A DNA stretch of 64,000 bases, from positions 1 to 64,000 of the forward strand of contig CALMYH010000064.1 in the NCBI GenBank assembly GCA_937873395.1, given 5' to 3'. The translations under genes were made by a program, and so were the position numbers. Positions 37,083-45,228 of the stretch are shown here, one piece after another (the first letter of the stretch is position 1; every line of letters starts with the position of its first letter). The DNA comes from an uncultured Burkholderiales bacterium. GTDB lineage: Bacteria > Pseudomonadota > Gammaproteobacteria > Burkholderiales > Burkholderiaceae_C. Under the pieces are notes generated by a model. It ran no database searches. It saw nothing but the letters and a program-made list of their open reading frames with translations, and was not told where the DNA came from.

Positions 37083-38264
37083 TCAGCGGATCACTGCCAG
37101 CTCGTGACGCTCACCACCGCGGTAGGTGATCAGGGTCAGGGCACCATTCTTGATGTCGCCTTTTTCGTCGAAGGCGATCGGGCCGGTCACACCCTTGTAG
37201 TTGACCGCTTTCAGAGCCGGCAGGTACACGGCCGGGTCGGTGGAGTTGGCGTCCTTCATGGCCTGGACCATGACGTTCAGGGCGTCATAGACGTAAGGCG
37301 CGTAGAGCTGAACGTCCATGCCGAACTTGGTCCTGAAGTCGGCGCGGAACTTCTCCATGCCCGGCACGTCTTCAGGGTCGATACCACCAGCCTTGGCGCA
37401 ATACACCTGGTCGTCGGCCATGCTGCCTGCAGCCAGCACAGACAGCTGTGCCGTGCAGATGCCGTCGCCGCCCATGAACTTGGCTTCGATACCCAGCTGC
37501 TTCATCTGGCGCAGCATCGGGCCGGCCACGGCGTCCATGCCACCGAAGAAGATGACGTCCGGACGACGGGCGCGGATGGTGGTCAGGATGGCGTTGAAGT
37601 CGGTGGCCTTGTCGTTGGTGAACTCGCGTCCGACCACGGTGCCGCCGGCAGCCACCACGGCTTTCTCGAACTCGTCGGCCACGCCCTGCCCGTAGGCGGT
37701 GCGGTCGTCGATGACGGCCACGCTCTTGCCGCCCAGCGTCTCGACGGCGTAGCGGCCCAGGGTGCCACCCAGTGCGGTGTCGTCAGCCACCACGCGGAAC
37801 GCGCCCGGGAAACCCTGGCGGGTGTACTTGGGGTTGGTCGAAGAGGGCGAAATCTGGGGGATGCCCGCGTCGTGGTAAAGCTGCGAAGCCGGGATGGTGG
37901 TGCCCGAGTTCAGGTGACCGATCACGCCGGCCACTTTGGCGTCGATCAGCTTCTGGGCAGCGGCCACGCCCTGACGCGGGTCGGCGGCGTCGTCTTCGGG
38001 GAGCAGTTCGAAGGTGATGCGGGCGCCACCGATCGTCACGCCGGCGGCGTTCAGGTCGTCGATGGCCATCCGGGCGCCGTTTTCGTTGTCTTTGCCGAGG
38101 TGGGCAATCGCGCCGCTGGTGGGCCCGACGTGACCGATCTTCACCACCTGGGTAGGTGCGGCTGCCGGGGCAGCACCGGCAGCGGGTGCTGCCTCTTCTT
38201 TTTTACCGCAGGCGGCCAGGGCAACGGCGGCTGCAATCACGGCCAGTTTCAGGTTCAGGTGCAT
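37083..38264 (-). CDS. Branched-chain amino acid ABC transporter substrate-binding lipoprotein (LivJ/LivK type)
   Basis: This 393-residue protein has a lipoprotein signal (lipobox LAAC, Cys19), an Ala/Pro linker and the Peripla_BP_6 fold, beginning VVKIGHVGPTSGAIAHLGKDNENGARMAIDDLNAAGV and including SPSSTNPKYTRQGFPGAFRVVADD. It should bind leucine, isoleucine, valine or related amino acids. No liv permease or ATPase gene is adjacent, so it works with a transporter encoded elsewhere. The start at 38264 is the ATG before the signal; the frame extends upstream without support. Confidence 0.88.
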   Translation of the reverse strand: MHLNLKLAVIAAAVALAACGKKEEAAPAAGAAPAAAPTQVVKIGHVGPTSGAIAHLGKDNENGARMAIDDLNAAGVTIGGARITFELLPEDDAADPRQGVAAAQKLIDAKVAGVIGHLNSGTTIPASQLYHDAGIPQISPSSTNPKYTRQGFPGAFRVVADDTALGGTLGRYAVETLGGKSVAVIDDRTAYGQGVADEFEKAVVAAGGTVVGREFTNDKATDFNAILTTIRARRPDVIFFGGMDAVAGPMLRQMKQLGIEAKFMGGDGICTAQLSVLAAGSMADDQVYCAKAGGIDPEDVPGMEKFRADFRTKFGMDVQLYAPYVYDALNVMVQAMKDANSTDPAVYLPALKAVNYKGVTGPIAFDEKGDIKNGALTLITYRGGERHELAVIR

Positions 38265-38422
38265 AGAAATCCTCAGAAAGGAATGAAAGTGGGAACGCGG
38301 AGGGAACTTTTTTCTCCACACCCGTAAAGATACTCCAATTCGGCTTGGTTTTCCGGCGGCGGGACCATGTCAACGGCACCACAAGGGTTTGCCCGGGTGG
38401 GCATGAGCAAGTCGAATGGAGA

Positions 38423-38437
38423 ATTAGTTGGTCTAAT
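38423..38437. promoter_or_regulatory. Short palindrome upstream of the livK-like gene
   Basis: ATTAG and CTAAT (38423-38427, 38433-38437) flank TTGGT, in the gene-free stretch 38265-38454 between holC and the binding-protein gene. The TTGGTCTAAT part resembles GntR/FadR-type half sites. It may be an operator; no other support. Confidence 0.3.
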
Positions 38438-38454
38438 GATGCGGTGCTGGCTCC

Positions 38455-38922
38455 TCAGTCGGCGGTGCCATCGGCCTGCACCACTCGCTTCAAGGCAAGG
38501 TCATGGCGCAGCGGTTCGATCCCAAGCTGGCGGTAGGCTCGCCAGCGGTGGCGGGCGCGCTCCCGATCCGTTTCGTCCCGTCCGACAATTTCGATCACCC
38601 GTTGCGCACCGGTGACCAGCGCGGCAGGGTCGCCTCCGTCCAGAACCACCCGGACCGACACCCCCTCAGGAGCGTCCGGACCCAGGTGCAGGGGGGAGCG
38701 GTCACGGACCGACCGTGGGTCGGATTCCACGCTGTGGGCCAGGAATTCGTCGATGAAGCGGACCCACAGGCCTTGGTCCAGCGCAACCAGATCGTCTTGC
38801 GGCGCCAGCAACTGGCAACGCGCACCGGACTTCATCGCCTTGCGCAACAGGCGCAGGGCATGCTCGTGGCGGTCAACGACGTTGAAATGAAAGGCCACCT
38901 CGGCCCCGATGCCGTTCTGCAA
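38455..38922 (-). CDS. holC: DNA polymerase III chi subunit
   Basis: This 155-residue protein is the chi subunit, which links the clamp loader to SSB. Family features are VAFHFNVVDRHEHALRLLRKAMKSGARCQLLAP, DQGLWVRFIDEFLAH and VIEIVGRDETDRERARHRWRAYRQLGI. The frame has no ATG at the right place. I give the TTG at 38922, four bases after the pepA stop; a GTG eight codons later would give the usual short N-terminus. It follows pepA as in E. coli pepA-holC. Confidence 0.85.
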   Translation of the reverse strand: MQNGIGAEVAFHFNVVDRHEHALRLLRKAMKSGARCQLLAPQDDLVALDQGLWVRFIDEFLAHSVESDPRSVRDRSPLHLGPDAPEGVSVRVVLDGGDPAALVTGAQRVIEIVGRDETDRERARHRWRAYRQLGIEPLRHDLALKRVVQADGTAD

Positions 38923-38926
38923 GGGC

Positions 38927-40417
38927 TCAACTCCGCTTTGTTCTGGCAGCCACTCTTCCCGCCTTGCCGGACTCGGATTCGCGGATCAGGAATTCCAGCA
39001 GCAGGGGGACCGGTCGCCCGGTGGCTCCCTTGGCGGCGCCACTCTTCCAGGCGGTGCCGGCGATGTCGAGATGTGCCCAGCGCAGGTCCGAGGCAAACTT
39101 CTGCAGGAACTTGGCCGCCGTCACGGCACCGGCTTCGCGCCCGGCCACGTTGGCCAGATCGGCAAAGCTGGACTTGAGTCCCTCGGCGTACTCGTCGTCC
39201 AGCGGCATGCGCCAGCACAGATCCAGCGCCATGTCGCCCGCCGCTTGCAGGGCGGCAGCCAGTTCGTCGTCGGCCGTGAACAGGCCGGTCCGAACGTTGC
39301 CCAGCGCGATCACGCAAGCACCGGTCAGGGTGGCGATGTCGATCACACAGCGCGGCTTGAACCTGGCCGCATAAGTCAGGGCGTCACACAGGATCAGTCT
39401 GCCTTCGGCGTCGGTGTTGAGGATCTCGATGGTCTGCCCGCTCATGCTGGTGACCACGTCACCCGGCTTGACCGCCTCGCCATCGGGCATGTTCTCGCAG
39501 GCGGGAATGAGTCCGACGACGTTGAGTCTGGGGCGGCTTTCCGCCAGGGCGGCAAAGGTGCCGAGCACACTGGCAGCTCCGCCCATGTCGAACTTCATTT
39601 CGTCCATGCCGGCCGCCGGCTTGATCGAGATGCCTCCGGTGTCGAAAGTGATGCCCTTGCCGACCAGCACCACGGGCGCATCGCCCTTGCCTGCTCCCTG
39701 GTAGTGCATGACGATGAACCTCGGGGGCTGGGCCGAACCGCGGGCCACCGCGAGGAAGGCGCCCATGCCCAGTTTCTGGACCTGCTCGGGACCGAGGATT
39801 TCCGTGCGGAAGCCTTTGGCGCGCCCCAGTTTTCTGGCTGCGTCGGCCAGCATGGCAGGCGTGGCATGGTTGGCCGGCCTGTTGGCCCATTCCCGAGCGA
39901 GTTCGACACCCGCCACCCGGGCCCGCCCCAGCAGCAGGCCCTGGCGCAGACCTTCATCCTGTTCGACCAGAATCTGGCAGCGTTCCAGTGACCGGGCCTT
40001 GGCCGAGGGTTTCGTGGCCGTGTACACATAGGTGGACTCGGCGACCGCCTGGACGGCCGCGGCCACGCCGGCGGCATCGAGCGGAAAGCACTGGGTGACC
40101 AGGCCCAACCGGCGCACCCCAGGGCCCTTGAGCAGGCTCACAGCCGCGGCGACCGCCTTTCGCACGTCCACCGGTCCTTTTGCGCCACAGCGGACCAACA
40201 CCACCCGTTTGGCCTTGAATCCTGGTGCCGGGAAGCAATGGAGGGGCTTGGCGCAGCCGGCCTCCATCTGGCCACTTTGCAAAGCTTCTTTCACCAGTTC
40301 ACCGAGTGCTCCCGAGGCAGCCCTCTTGGCTGGCGTTTCCGGCAGCAGCACGATCAGGGCATCTGCGCTCAGGGCCGGGATCTGTTCGGAAGGCAGGACT
40401 TTGAGTTCGAAGTTCAT
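38927..40417 (-). CDS. pepA: Leucyl aminopeptidase PepA
   Basis: This 496-residue M17 di-metal aminopeptidase releases N-terminal residues. Metal and catalytic residues are visible: Lys254 and Asp259 in VGKGITFDTGG, Asp277 in MKFDMGG, and Asp336, Glu338 and Arg340 in NTDAEGRL. In E. coli PepA also binds DNA (Xer recombination at cer, carAB control); whether it does here cannot be judged. The gene is divergent from lptF with only 27 bases between starts. Confidence 0.95.
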   Translation of the reverse strand: MNFELKVLPSEQIPALSADALIVLLPETPAKRAASGALGELVKEALQSGQMEAGCAKPLHCFPAPGFKAKRVVLVRCGAKGPVDVRKAVAAAVSLLKGPGVRRLGLVTQCFPLDAAGVAAAVQAVAESTYVYTATKPSAKARSLERCQILVEQDEGLRQGLLLGRARVAGVELAREWANRPANHATPAMLADAARKLGRAKGFRTEILGPEQVQKLGMGAFLAVARGSAQPPRFIVMHYQGAGKGDAPVVLVGKGITFDTGGISIKPAAGMDEMKFDMGGAASVLGTFAALAESRPRLNVVGLIPACENMPDGEAVKPGDVVTSMSGQTIEILNTDAEGRLILCDALTYAARFKPRCVIDIATLTGACVIALGNVRTGLFTADDELAAALQAAGDMALDLCWRMPLDDEYAEGLKSSFADLANVAGREAGAVTAAKFLQKFASDLRWAHLDIAGTAWKSGAAKGATGRPVPLLLEFLIRESESGKAGRVAARTKRS

Positions 40418-40444
40418 AATCGGGGTTCTCGCTGACGGCTTTCC

Positions 40445-41563
40445 ATGTTATTCCATTCCTCCATTCGCCGAGAGCTGGCCCGGACTTTCGGTGCCACGCT
40501 GGTGATCCTGTTCACCATCGTCCTGACCATGCTGCTCATTCGCACATTGGGGCTGGCGTCCAAGGGCAGCGTCAACCCGGAGGAAATCATGCTGGTCCTG
40601 GGCTACACGGTGCTCGGGCGCATGCCGACGATCCTGACCCTGGCGCTGTTCATTGCCATCGTGTCGACACTGTCCCGCATGTACCGGGACAGCGAGATGA
40701 TCATCTGGTTCTCCAGCGGCAGTTCGCTCGCCGGCGTGCTGGGGCCGGTCCTGCGTTTCTCCTGGCCGGTGCTGCTGGTCATCGCCTTGCTGGTGTTGTT
40801 TGCCTGGCCCTGGTCCAACCAGCAGACCGATGAACTGAGGGAGCGCTTTGAGCGTCGCAGCGACATCGAACGCGTGGCTCCGGGAGAGTTCCAGGAATCG
40901 TCCAGCGGTCGACGGGTGTTTTTCATCGACCGGAACACCGATGGCGGAACCGAGGGCCGCAACATCTTTGTTTCGACCATGGAGGACGATGGCAGCCGAA
41001 GCGTGATGTCGGCGCGCTCCGGGCGTCTGCAGACCATGGATGAGCGGCAGTACCTCGTGCTCAGCAACGGCCAACGGCTGGAAAGCGGCGCCGACGGCGA
41101 AACCAGGATCAGCGAGTTTGACGAGTACCGCGCACAGATCAACGCGGGGACGGTGACAGGCAGACACGAGCAGAGGCGAAAGTCCCGACCCACCTGGGAT
41201 CTGATCAGGCAACCGACCAACGACAACCTGGGCGAGCTGGGGTGGCGCATCGGCGTGGTGCTGACGGCGCTGAACTTTGTGCTGATCGCGGTCGCCACCA
41301 CGGTTTCAAACCCGCGTGCCGGAAGGGGCGGCAACATGTTCTTCACGCTGTTTGCTTTCGTGGTCTATTTCAATCTCATCAACGTCGGACAGCGTTGGAC
41401 GGGTTCCGGCATGATGGGCCTGGGCACCCAGTTGATGCTCCTGCATGGAACCGTTTTCCTGCTCGCCTCGACCTGGCTGATCAAGCGGCACTTCAACGTC
41501 AGCCTGCGTGCCTGGATGCCGCGCGGGCACCCCGGGTCTGAAAAGCGCCACGCCACCGCATGA
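40445..41563 (+). CDS. lptF: LPS export permease LptF
   Basis: This 372-residue inner-membrane subunit belongs to the LptB2FG transporter that extracts lipopolysaccharide. It has N-terminal helices after MLFHSSIRRELARTFGATLVILFTIVLTMLLIRT, a coupling region with MYRDSEMIIWFSSG, a periplasmic beta-jellyroll (about 130-240) and three C-terminal helices. It overlaps lptG by four bases. The divergent pepA/lptFG layout equals that of E. coli. Confidence 0.93.
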   Translation: MLFHSSIRRELARTFGATLVILFTIVLTMLLIRTLGLASKGSVNPEEIMLVLGYTVLGRMPTILTLALFIAIVSTLSRMYRDSEMIIWFSSGSSLAGVLGPVLRFSWPVLLVIALLVLFAWPWSNQQTDELRERFERRSDIERVAPGEFQESSSGRRVFFIDRNTDGGTEGRNIFVSTMEDDGSRSVMSARSGRLQTMDERQYLVLSNGQRLESGADGETRISEFDEYRAQINAGTVTGRHEQRRKSRPTWDLIRQPTNDNLGELGWRIGVVLTALNFVLIAVATTVSNPRAGRGGNMFFTLFAFVVYFNLINVGQRWTGSGMMGLGTQLMLLHGTVFLLASTWLIKRHFNVSLRAWMPRGHPGSEKRHATA

Positions 41564-42678
41564 CCACCCTGCATCGCTGGATCTATCGCGAGGTGCTGAC
41601 GGCTGTCGGCTTTGTGCTGGTCGCTTTTCTTTCGCTGTTCTTTTTCTTCGACTTCGTGGACGAGCTGGCCTCGCTCGGACGGGTCTCACCGGTCGATCCG
41701 CAACGGGTCTACGAACTGCGACATGCCCTGCTGTACGTGGCCTTGCTGCTGCCCAACCGGATTTACGAGCTGATGCCGATCGCTGTCCTGATCGGTGCGG
41801 TTTTCGTTCTGGCCCGCCTCGCACAAGGTTCGGAATACACGATCTTGCGCACCAGCGGTCTGGGTCCCTGGCGTGCCCTGCGTATGCTGCTGGGGCTGGG
41901 CGCGCTTTTTGTGGTCATCACCTTCGCCATCGGTGATTACCTGGCCCCGTCCTCCGACAAGCTGGCCCAGCTCCTCAAGGCGCAGTACCAGGGCCGCGTG
42001 ATGGGCGGCAAGACCGGAGCCTGGCTGAAGGAGCGCCAGGAGTCGGGCAGTTTCTCGGTCAATGTCGAGTCCCTCCAGCCGGGCGGAGAGCTCAAAGGTG
42101 TGCGCATCTTCGAGTTCGACAGCCGGGGCTACCTGGTCTCGACCACGTCGGCGGACAGCGGGCGAATCGGAGCGGACGAAGTCTGGACGCTCAGGAACGT
42201 CGATCGCAGCGAGTTCGTTTCCGGAGAATCGGCTGCATCGAGCGTCCGGCACAGCCACCACGTGCAGTGGCAGTGGCCCAGCACCCTGACGGCCGAAATG
42301 GTCTCGGTGGCCTTGCTGCGGCCGGATCGGATGCGCACGGCCGACCTGTATTCCTATGTTCGGCATCTGGAGGCCAACAACCAGACCGCTCAGCGATACG
42401 AGATCGAGTTCTGGCGCAAGGTCTTCTATCCGCTGAGCTGCCTGGTGATGGTCGTGCTGGCGTTGCCCTTTGCCTACCTGCATTTCCGCTCCGGCAACCT
42501 GACGGGCATGGTGTTTCTCGGTGTCATGATCGGGATCAGTTTCTTTCTCCTGAACAACGTGTTTGGCTACATCGGCAACCTGAACGACTGGCGCCCCTGG
42601 CTGGCGGCGGCTTCGCCCGCGCTGATCTACTCGGTGCTGTCTCTGGGGGCCTTCGGATGGCTGGTATTGCGAAGGTGA
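41560..42678 (+). CDS. lptG: LPS export permease LptG
   Basis: This 372-residue partner of LptF has the same fold. Helices at the N-terminus (TAVGFVLVAFLSLFFFFDFVDEL) are followed by the coupling region LARLAQGSEYTILRTSG, a periplasmic beta domain (about 140-265) and C-terminal helices. Translation is coupled to lptF through the ATGA overlap. lptB and lptAC are not in this window. Confidence 0.93.
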   Translation: MTTLHRWIYREVLTAVGFVLVAFLSLFFFFDFVDELASLGRVSPVDPQRVYELRHALLYVALLLPNRIYELMPIAVLIGAVFVLARLAQGSEYTILRTSGLGPWRALRMLLGLGALFVVITFAIGDYLAPSSDKLAQLLKAQYQGRVMGGKTGAWLKERQESGSFSVNVESLQPGGELKGVRIFEFDSRGYLVSTTSADSGRIGADEVWTLRNVDRSEFVSGESAASSVRHSHHVQWQWPSTLTAEMVSVALLRPDRMRTADLYSYVRHLEANNQTAQRYEIEFWRKVFYPLSCLVMVVLALPFAYLHFRSGNLTGMVFLGVMIGISFFLLNNVFGYIGNLNDWRPWLAAASPALIYSVLSLGAFGWLVLRR

Positions 42679-42683
42679 GGCTG

Positions 42684-43049
42684 ATGCAGGGAATCATCGT
42701 GTTTGCCCATGGGTCGCGTGACCCGCTGTGGCGCCAGCCGGTCGAGGCGGTGGCGAGGGCCATCGCGACCCGGGACCCGCAGGTGCAGGTGCGGTGTGCC
42801 TACCTGGAGCTTTGCGAACCCGATCTGCCTGTGGCAGCCGAGGAACTGGTGGCCACTGGCGTCCGCCATGTGCGCGTACTTCCGCTGTTCTTCGGCATGG
42901 GCAAACACGCCCGTGAAGACCTGCCGCTGCTGCTGCTGTCCATGCAGCTCAGGCACCCTGGCGTGACGTTCGAAAGGCTGCCGGCCGCCGGAGAGGATCC
43001 CCGCCTGACCGACTTGCTCGCCCGCATCGCCCTGGAGCCCCTCCCATGA
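42684..43049 (+). CDS. cbiX: Single-domain sirohydrochlorin chelatase (CbiX small type)
   Basis: This 121-residue protein matches the single CbiX/SirB domain. Metal- and substrate-binding His9 lies in VFAHGSRDPLW and His75 in FFGMGKHAREDLP. It probably inserts Fe2+ (siroheme) or Co2+ into sirohydrochlorin. The ATG at 42684 is five bases after lptG, and its stop overlaps the start of cysB (ATGA). This coupling to the sulfur regulator suggests a siroheme role for sulfite reductase. Confidence 0.88.
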   Translation: MQGIIVFAHGSRDPLWRQPVEAVARAIATRDPQVQVRCAYLELCEPDLPVAAEELVATGVRHVRVLPLFFGMGKHAREDLPLLLLSMQLRHPGVTFERLPAAGEDPRLTDLLARIALEPLP

Positions 43050-43990
43050 ACCTGCATCAGTTCAAGTTTGTCCAGGAGGCGGTGCGCCGCAACCTCAACC
43101 TGACGGAGGCCGCCAGGGCCCTGCACACTTCCCAGCCAGGAGTCTCCAAGGCCATCATCGAGCTGGAGGACGAACTCGGTATCGAGATCTTCGCGCGCCA
43201 CGGCAAGCGTATCAAGCGGGTCACGGAGCCGGGGCAGCAGGTGCTGCGCAGTATCGAGATCATTCTCCGAGAGGTGAACAATCTGCGACGCATCGGCGAT
43301 CAGTATTCTGCCCAGGACAGCGGCACGCTGTCGATTGCCACCACCCACACCCAGGCGCGCTACGTGCTCCCGGGGCCGGTGGCCAGACTGCGGCAGGCTT
43401 ACCCGAAGGTGGCCGTGAGCCTGCATCAGGGTTCACCCGATCAGGTGGCCCGCATGTTGCTCGAAGAGGTGGCCGAGATCGGCATGGCCACCGAATCGCT
43501 GACCCGCTATCCCGAGCTGGTGACCCTGCCCTGCTACGAATGGCAGCACATGCTGGTGTTTCCGTCCGGTCATCCGCTGCTGGATCGGGAGCGCATCACC
43601 CTGGAGGATCTGGCCCAGGTGCCGCTGGTCACCTACCACCCCAGCTTCACCGGTCGCAGCAGAATTGATCAGGCCTTTGCCCAGCGCCACCTGCAGCCCA
43701 ATGTGGTGCTGGAGGCCATTGATTCGGACGTCATCAAGACCTACGTGAAGCTGGGCATGGGGGTGGGCATCGTGGCCGAGATGGCCGTGCTGGGGGAAAA
43801 CCAGTCGCCCGATCTGGTGGCCCGACCGGCCGCCCAGCTTTTCGGCCACAACCTGGCGCGGGTCGCTTTCAAGCGTGGTACCTACCTGCGCCAGTTCGTG
43901 CTGCGCTTTGCCGAGCTGCTCAGCGACCGTCTCAGCCGTGAGGGGATACTTCGCGCCATGGCCGGATCCGAAGACGATTACGACATCTGA
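43046..43990 (+). CDS. cysB: LysR-type regulator of sulfur assimilation, CysB/Cbl type
   Basis: This 314-residue regulator has an N-terminal helix-turn-helix (MNLHQFKFVQEAVRRNLNLTEAARALHTSQPGVSKAIIELEDELG) and an effector domain with THTQARYVLP and YHPSFTGRSRIDQAF, characteristic of CysB and Cbl. These regulators switch on cysteine biosynthesis or sulfonate use genes in response to N-acetylserine or APS. CysB and Cbl cannot be separated by eye. It is translationally coupled to cbiX. Confidence 0.9.
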   Translation: MNLHQFKFVQEAVRRNLNLTEAARALHTSQPGVSKAIIELEDELGIEIFARHGKRIKRVTEPGQQVLRSIEIILREVNNLRRIGDQYSAQDSGTLSIATTHTQARYVLPGPVARLRQAYPKVAVSLHQGSPDQVARMLLEEVAEIGMATESLTRYPELVTLPCYEWQHMLVFPSGHPLLDRERITLEDLAQVPLVTYHPSFTGRSRIDQAFAQRHLQPNVVLEAIDSDVIKTYVKLGMGVGIVAEMAVLGENQSPDLVARPAAQLFGHNLARVAFKRGTYLRQFVLRFAELLSDRLSREGILRAMAGSEDDYDI

Positions 43991-44040
43991 GCCCGCGCCC
44001 AGCCCGGACCAGTACCTTCCTGGAATGTCCCTACGCCTGC

Positions 44041-45222
44041 ATGAACACGACCTTCTCCGACACGACCCCGCCCTTGAAATCGCGCCTGCCTGGCGTGGGA
44101 ACGACCATCTTCACCATCATGTCGGCCCTGGCGGCCGAGACCGGTGCCGTCAACCTGGGGCAGGGCTTCCCCGATTTCGAATGCGACCCGTCGCTGATCG
44201 AAGCGGTTCACCGGGCGATGCTGGACGGGCACAACCAGTATCCACCCATGCCAGGCATTGTCGGCCTGAGACAGGCCATGGCCGAGAAGATGCATGCGCA
44301 GTACGGTCTGCGGTGCGATGCCCAAACCGAAATCACGGTCACCGCAGGCGCAACGCAGGCCTTGATGACGGCGATCCTCTGCGCGGTGCACCCGGGCGAC
44401 GAGGTGATCGTGCTGGAGCCGTGCTACGACAGCTATGTGCCGGCCATCGAGCTGGCCGGAGGGACCGTGGTCAGGGTGCCGCTGACACCGGGAGATTTCC
44501 GGCCGGACTTCGATGCCATTGGTGCCGCGATCGGGCCGCGCACCCGTGCCATCATGATCAACACGCCACACAACCCCAGCGGCCAGGTCTGGCAGCAGGC
44601 AGACATGCTTCGCCTGGAAGAACTGCTCAGGCCGACCAATTTGCTGGTCATCAGTGACGAGGTGTACGAACACATGGTGTTCGACGGTCAGCGCCACGAG
44701 AGTGTGGCTCGCCACGCCGGGCTGGCGGCGCGGGCCTTCATTGTGAGCAGCTTCGGCAAGACATATCACGTCACCGGCTGGAAGGTGGGCACCGTGGTCG
44801 CACCGGCTCCGATGACGGCCGAGTTCCGCAAGGTGCACCAGTTCAACGTGTTCACCGTCAACACGCCCATGCAGCATGCGCTGGCCGCCCACATGGCAGA
44901 CCCGACTCCGTACCTGCAGCTCAGTGCGTTCTACCAACGCAAGCGCGACCTGTTCCGCGAGGGGCTGGCGCAGACACGATTTCGCCTGCTGCCCGGCCAG
45001 GGCACCTACTTTCAGTGTGTGGGCATCGAGAACCTGGCGGTTCCCGAACGCGACTTGCCGGAGGCCGAGTTCTGCCAGTGGCTGACGCGCGAAATCGGCG
45101 TGGCGGCGATTCCACTCTCTGCCTTCTACGGCAACGGGTTCGATCAGAAGGTGGTGCGCTTCTGTTTCGCGAAGAAAGACGACACGCTCAAGGCCGCGCT
45201 GGCCCGTCTGGCCCGGCTTTGA
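44041..45222 (+). CDS. PLP-dependent aminotransferase, methionine aminotransferase (YbdL) type
   Basis: This 393-residue fold-I class I aminotransferase has NTPHNPSG (Asn178), ISDEVYEHMVF (Asp206, Tyr209) and the Schiff-base Lys240 in SSFGKTYHVTGWKVG. The N-terminal VNLGQGFPDFECDP and GHNQYPPMPG patterns resemble YbdL (methionine/kynurenine aminotransferases), which prefer methionine, histidine or phenylalanine. Following the cysB gene by 50 bases, a sulfur-amino-acid role fits but is inferred. Confidence 0.85.
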   Translation: MNTTFSDTTPPLKSRLPGVGTTIFTIMSALAAETGAVNLGQGFPDFECDPSLIEAVHRAMLDGHNQYPPMPGIVGLRQAMAEKMHAQYGLRCDAQTEITVTAGATQALMTAILCAVHPGDEVIVLEPCYDSYVPAIELAGGTVVRVPLTPGDFRPDFDAIGAAIGPRTRAIMINTPHNPSGQVWQQADMLRLEELLRPTNLLVISDEVYEHMVFDGQRHESVARHAGLAARAFIVSSFGKTYHVTGWKVGTVVAPAPMTAEFRKVHQFNVFTVNTPMQHALAAHMADPTPYLQLSAFYQRKRDLFREGLAQTRFRLLPGQGTYFQCVGIENLAVPERDLPEAEFCQWLTREIGVAAIPLSAFYGNGFDQKVVRFCFAKKDDTLKAALARLARL

Positions 45223-45228
45223 GCCCGG

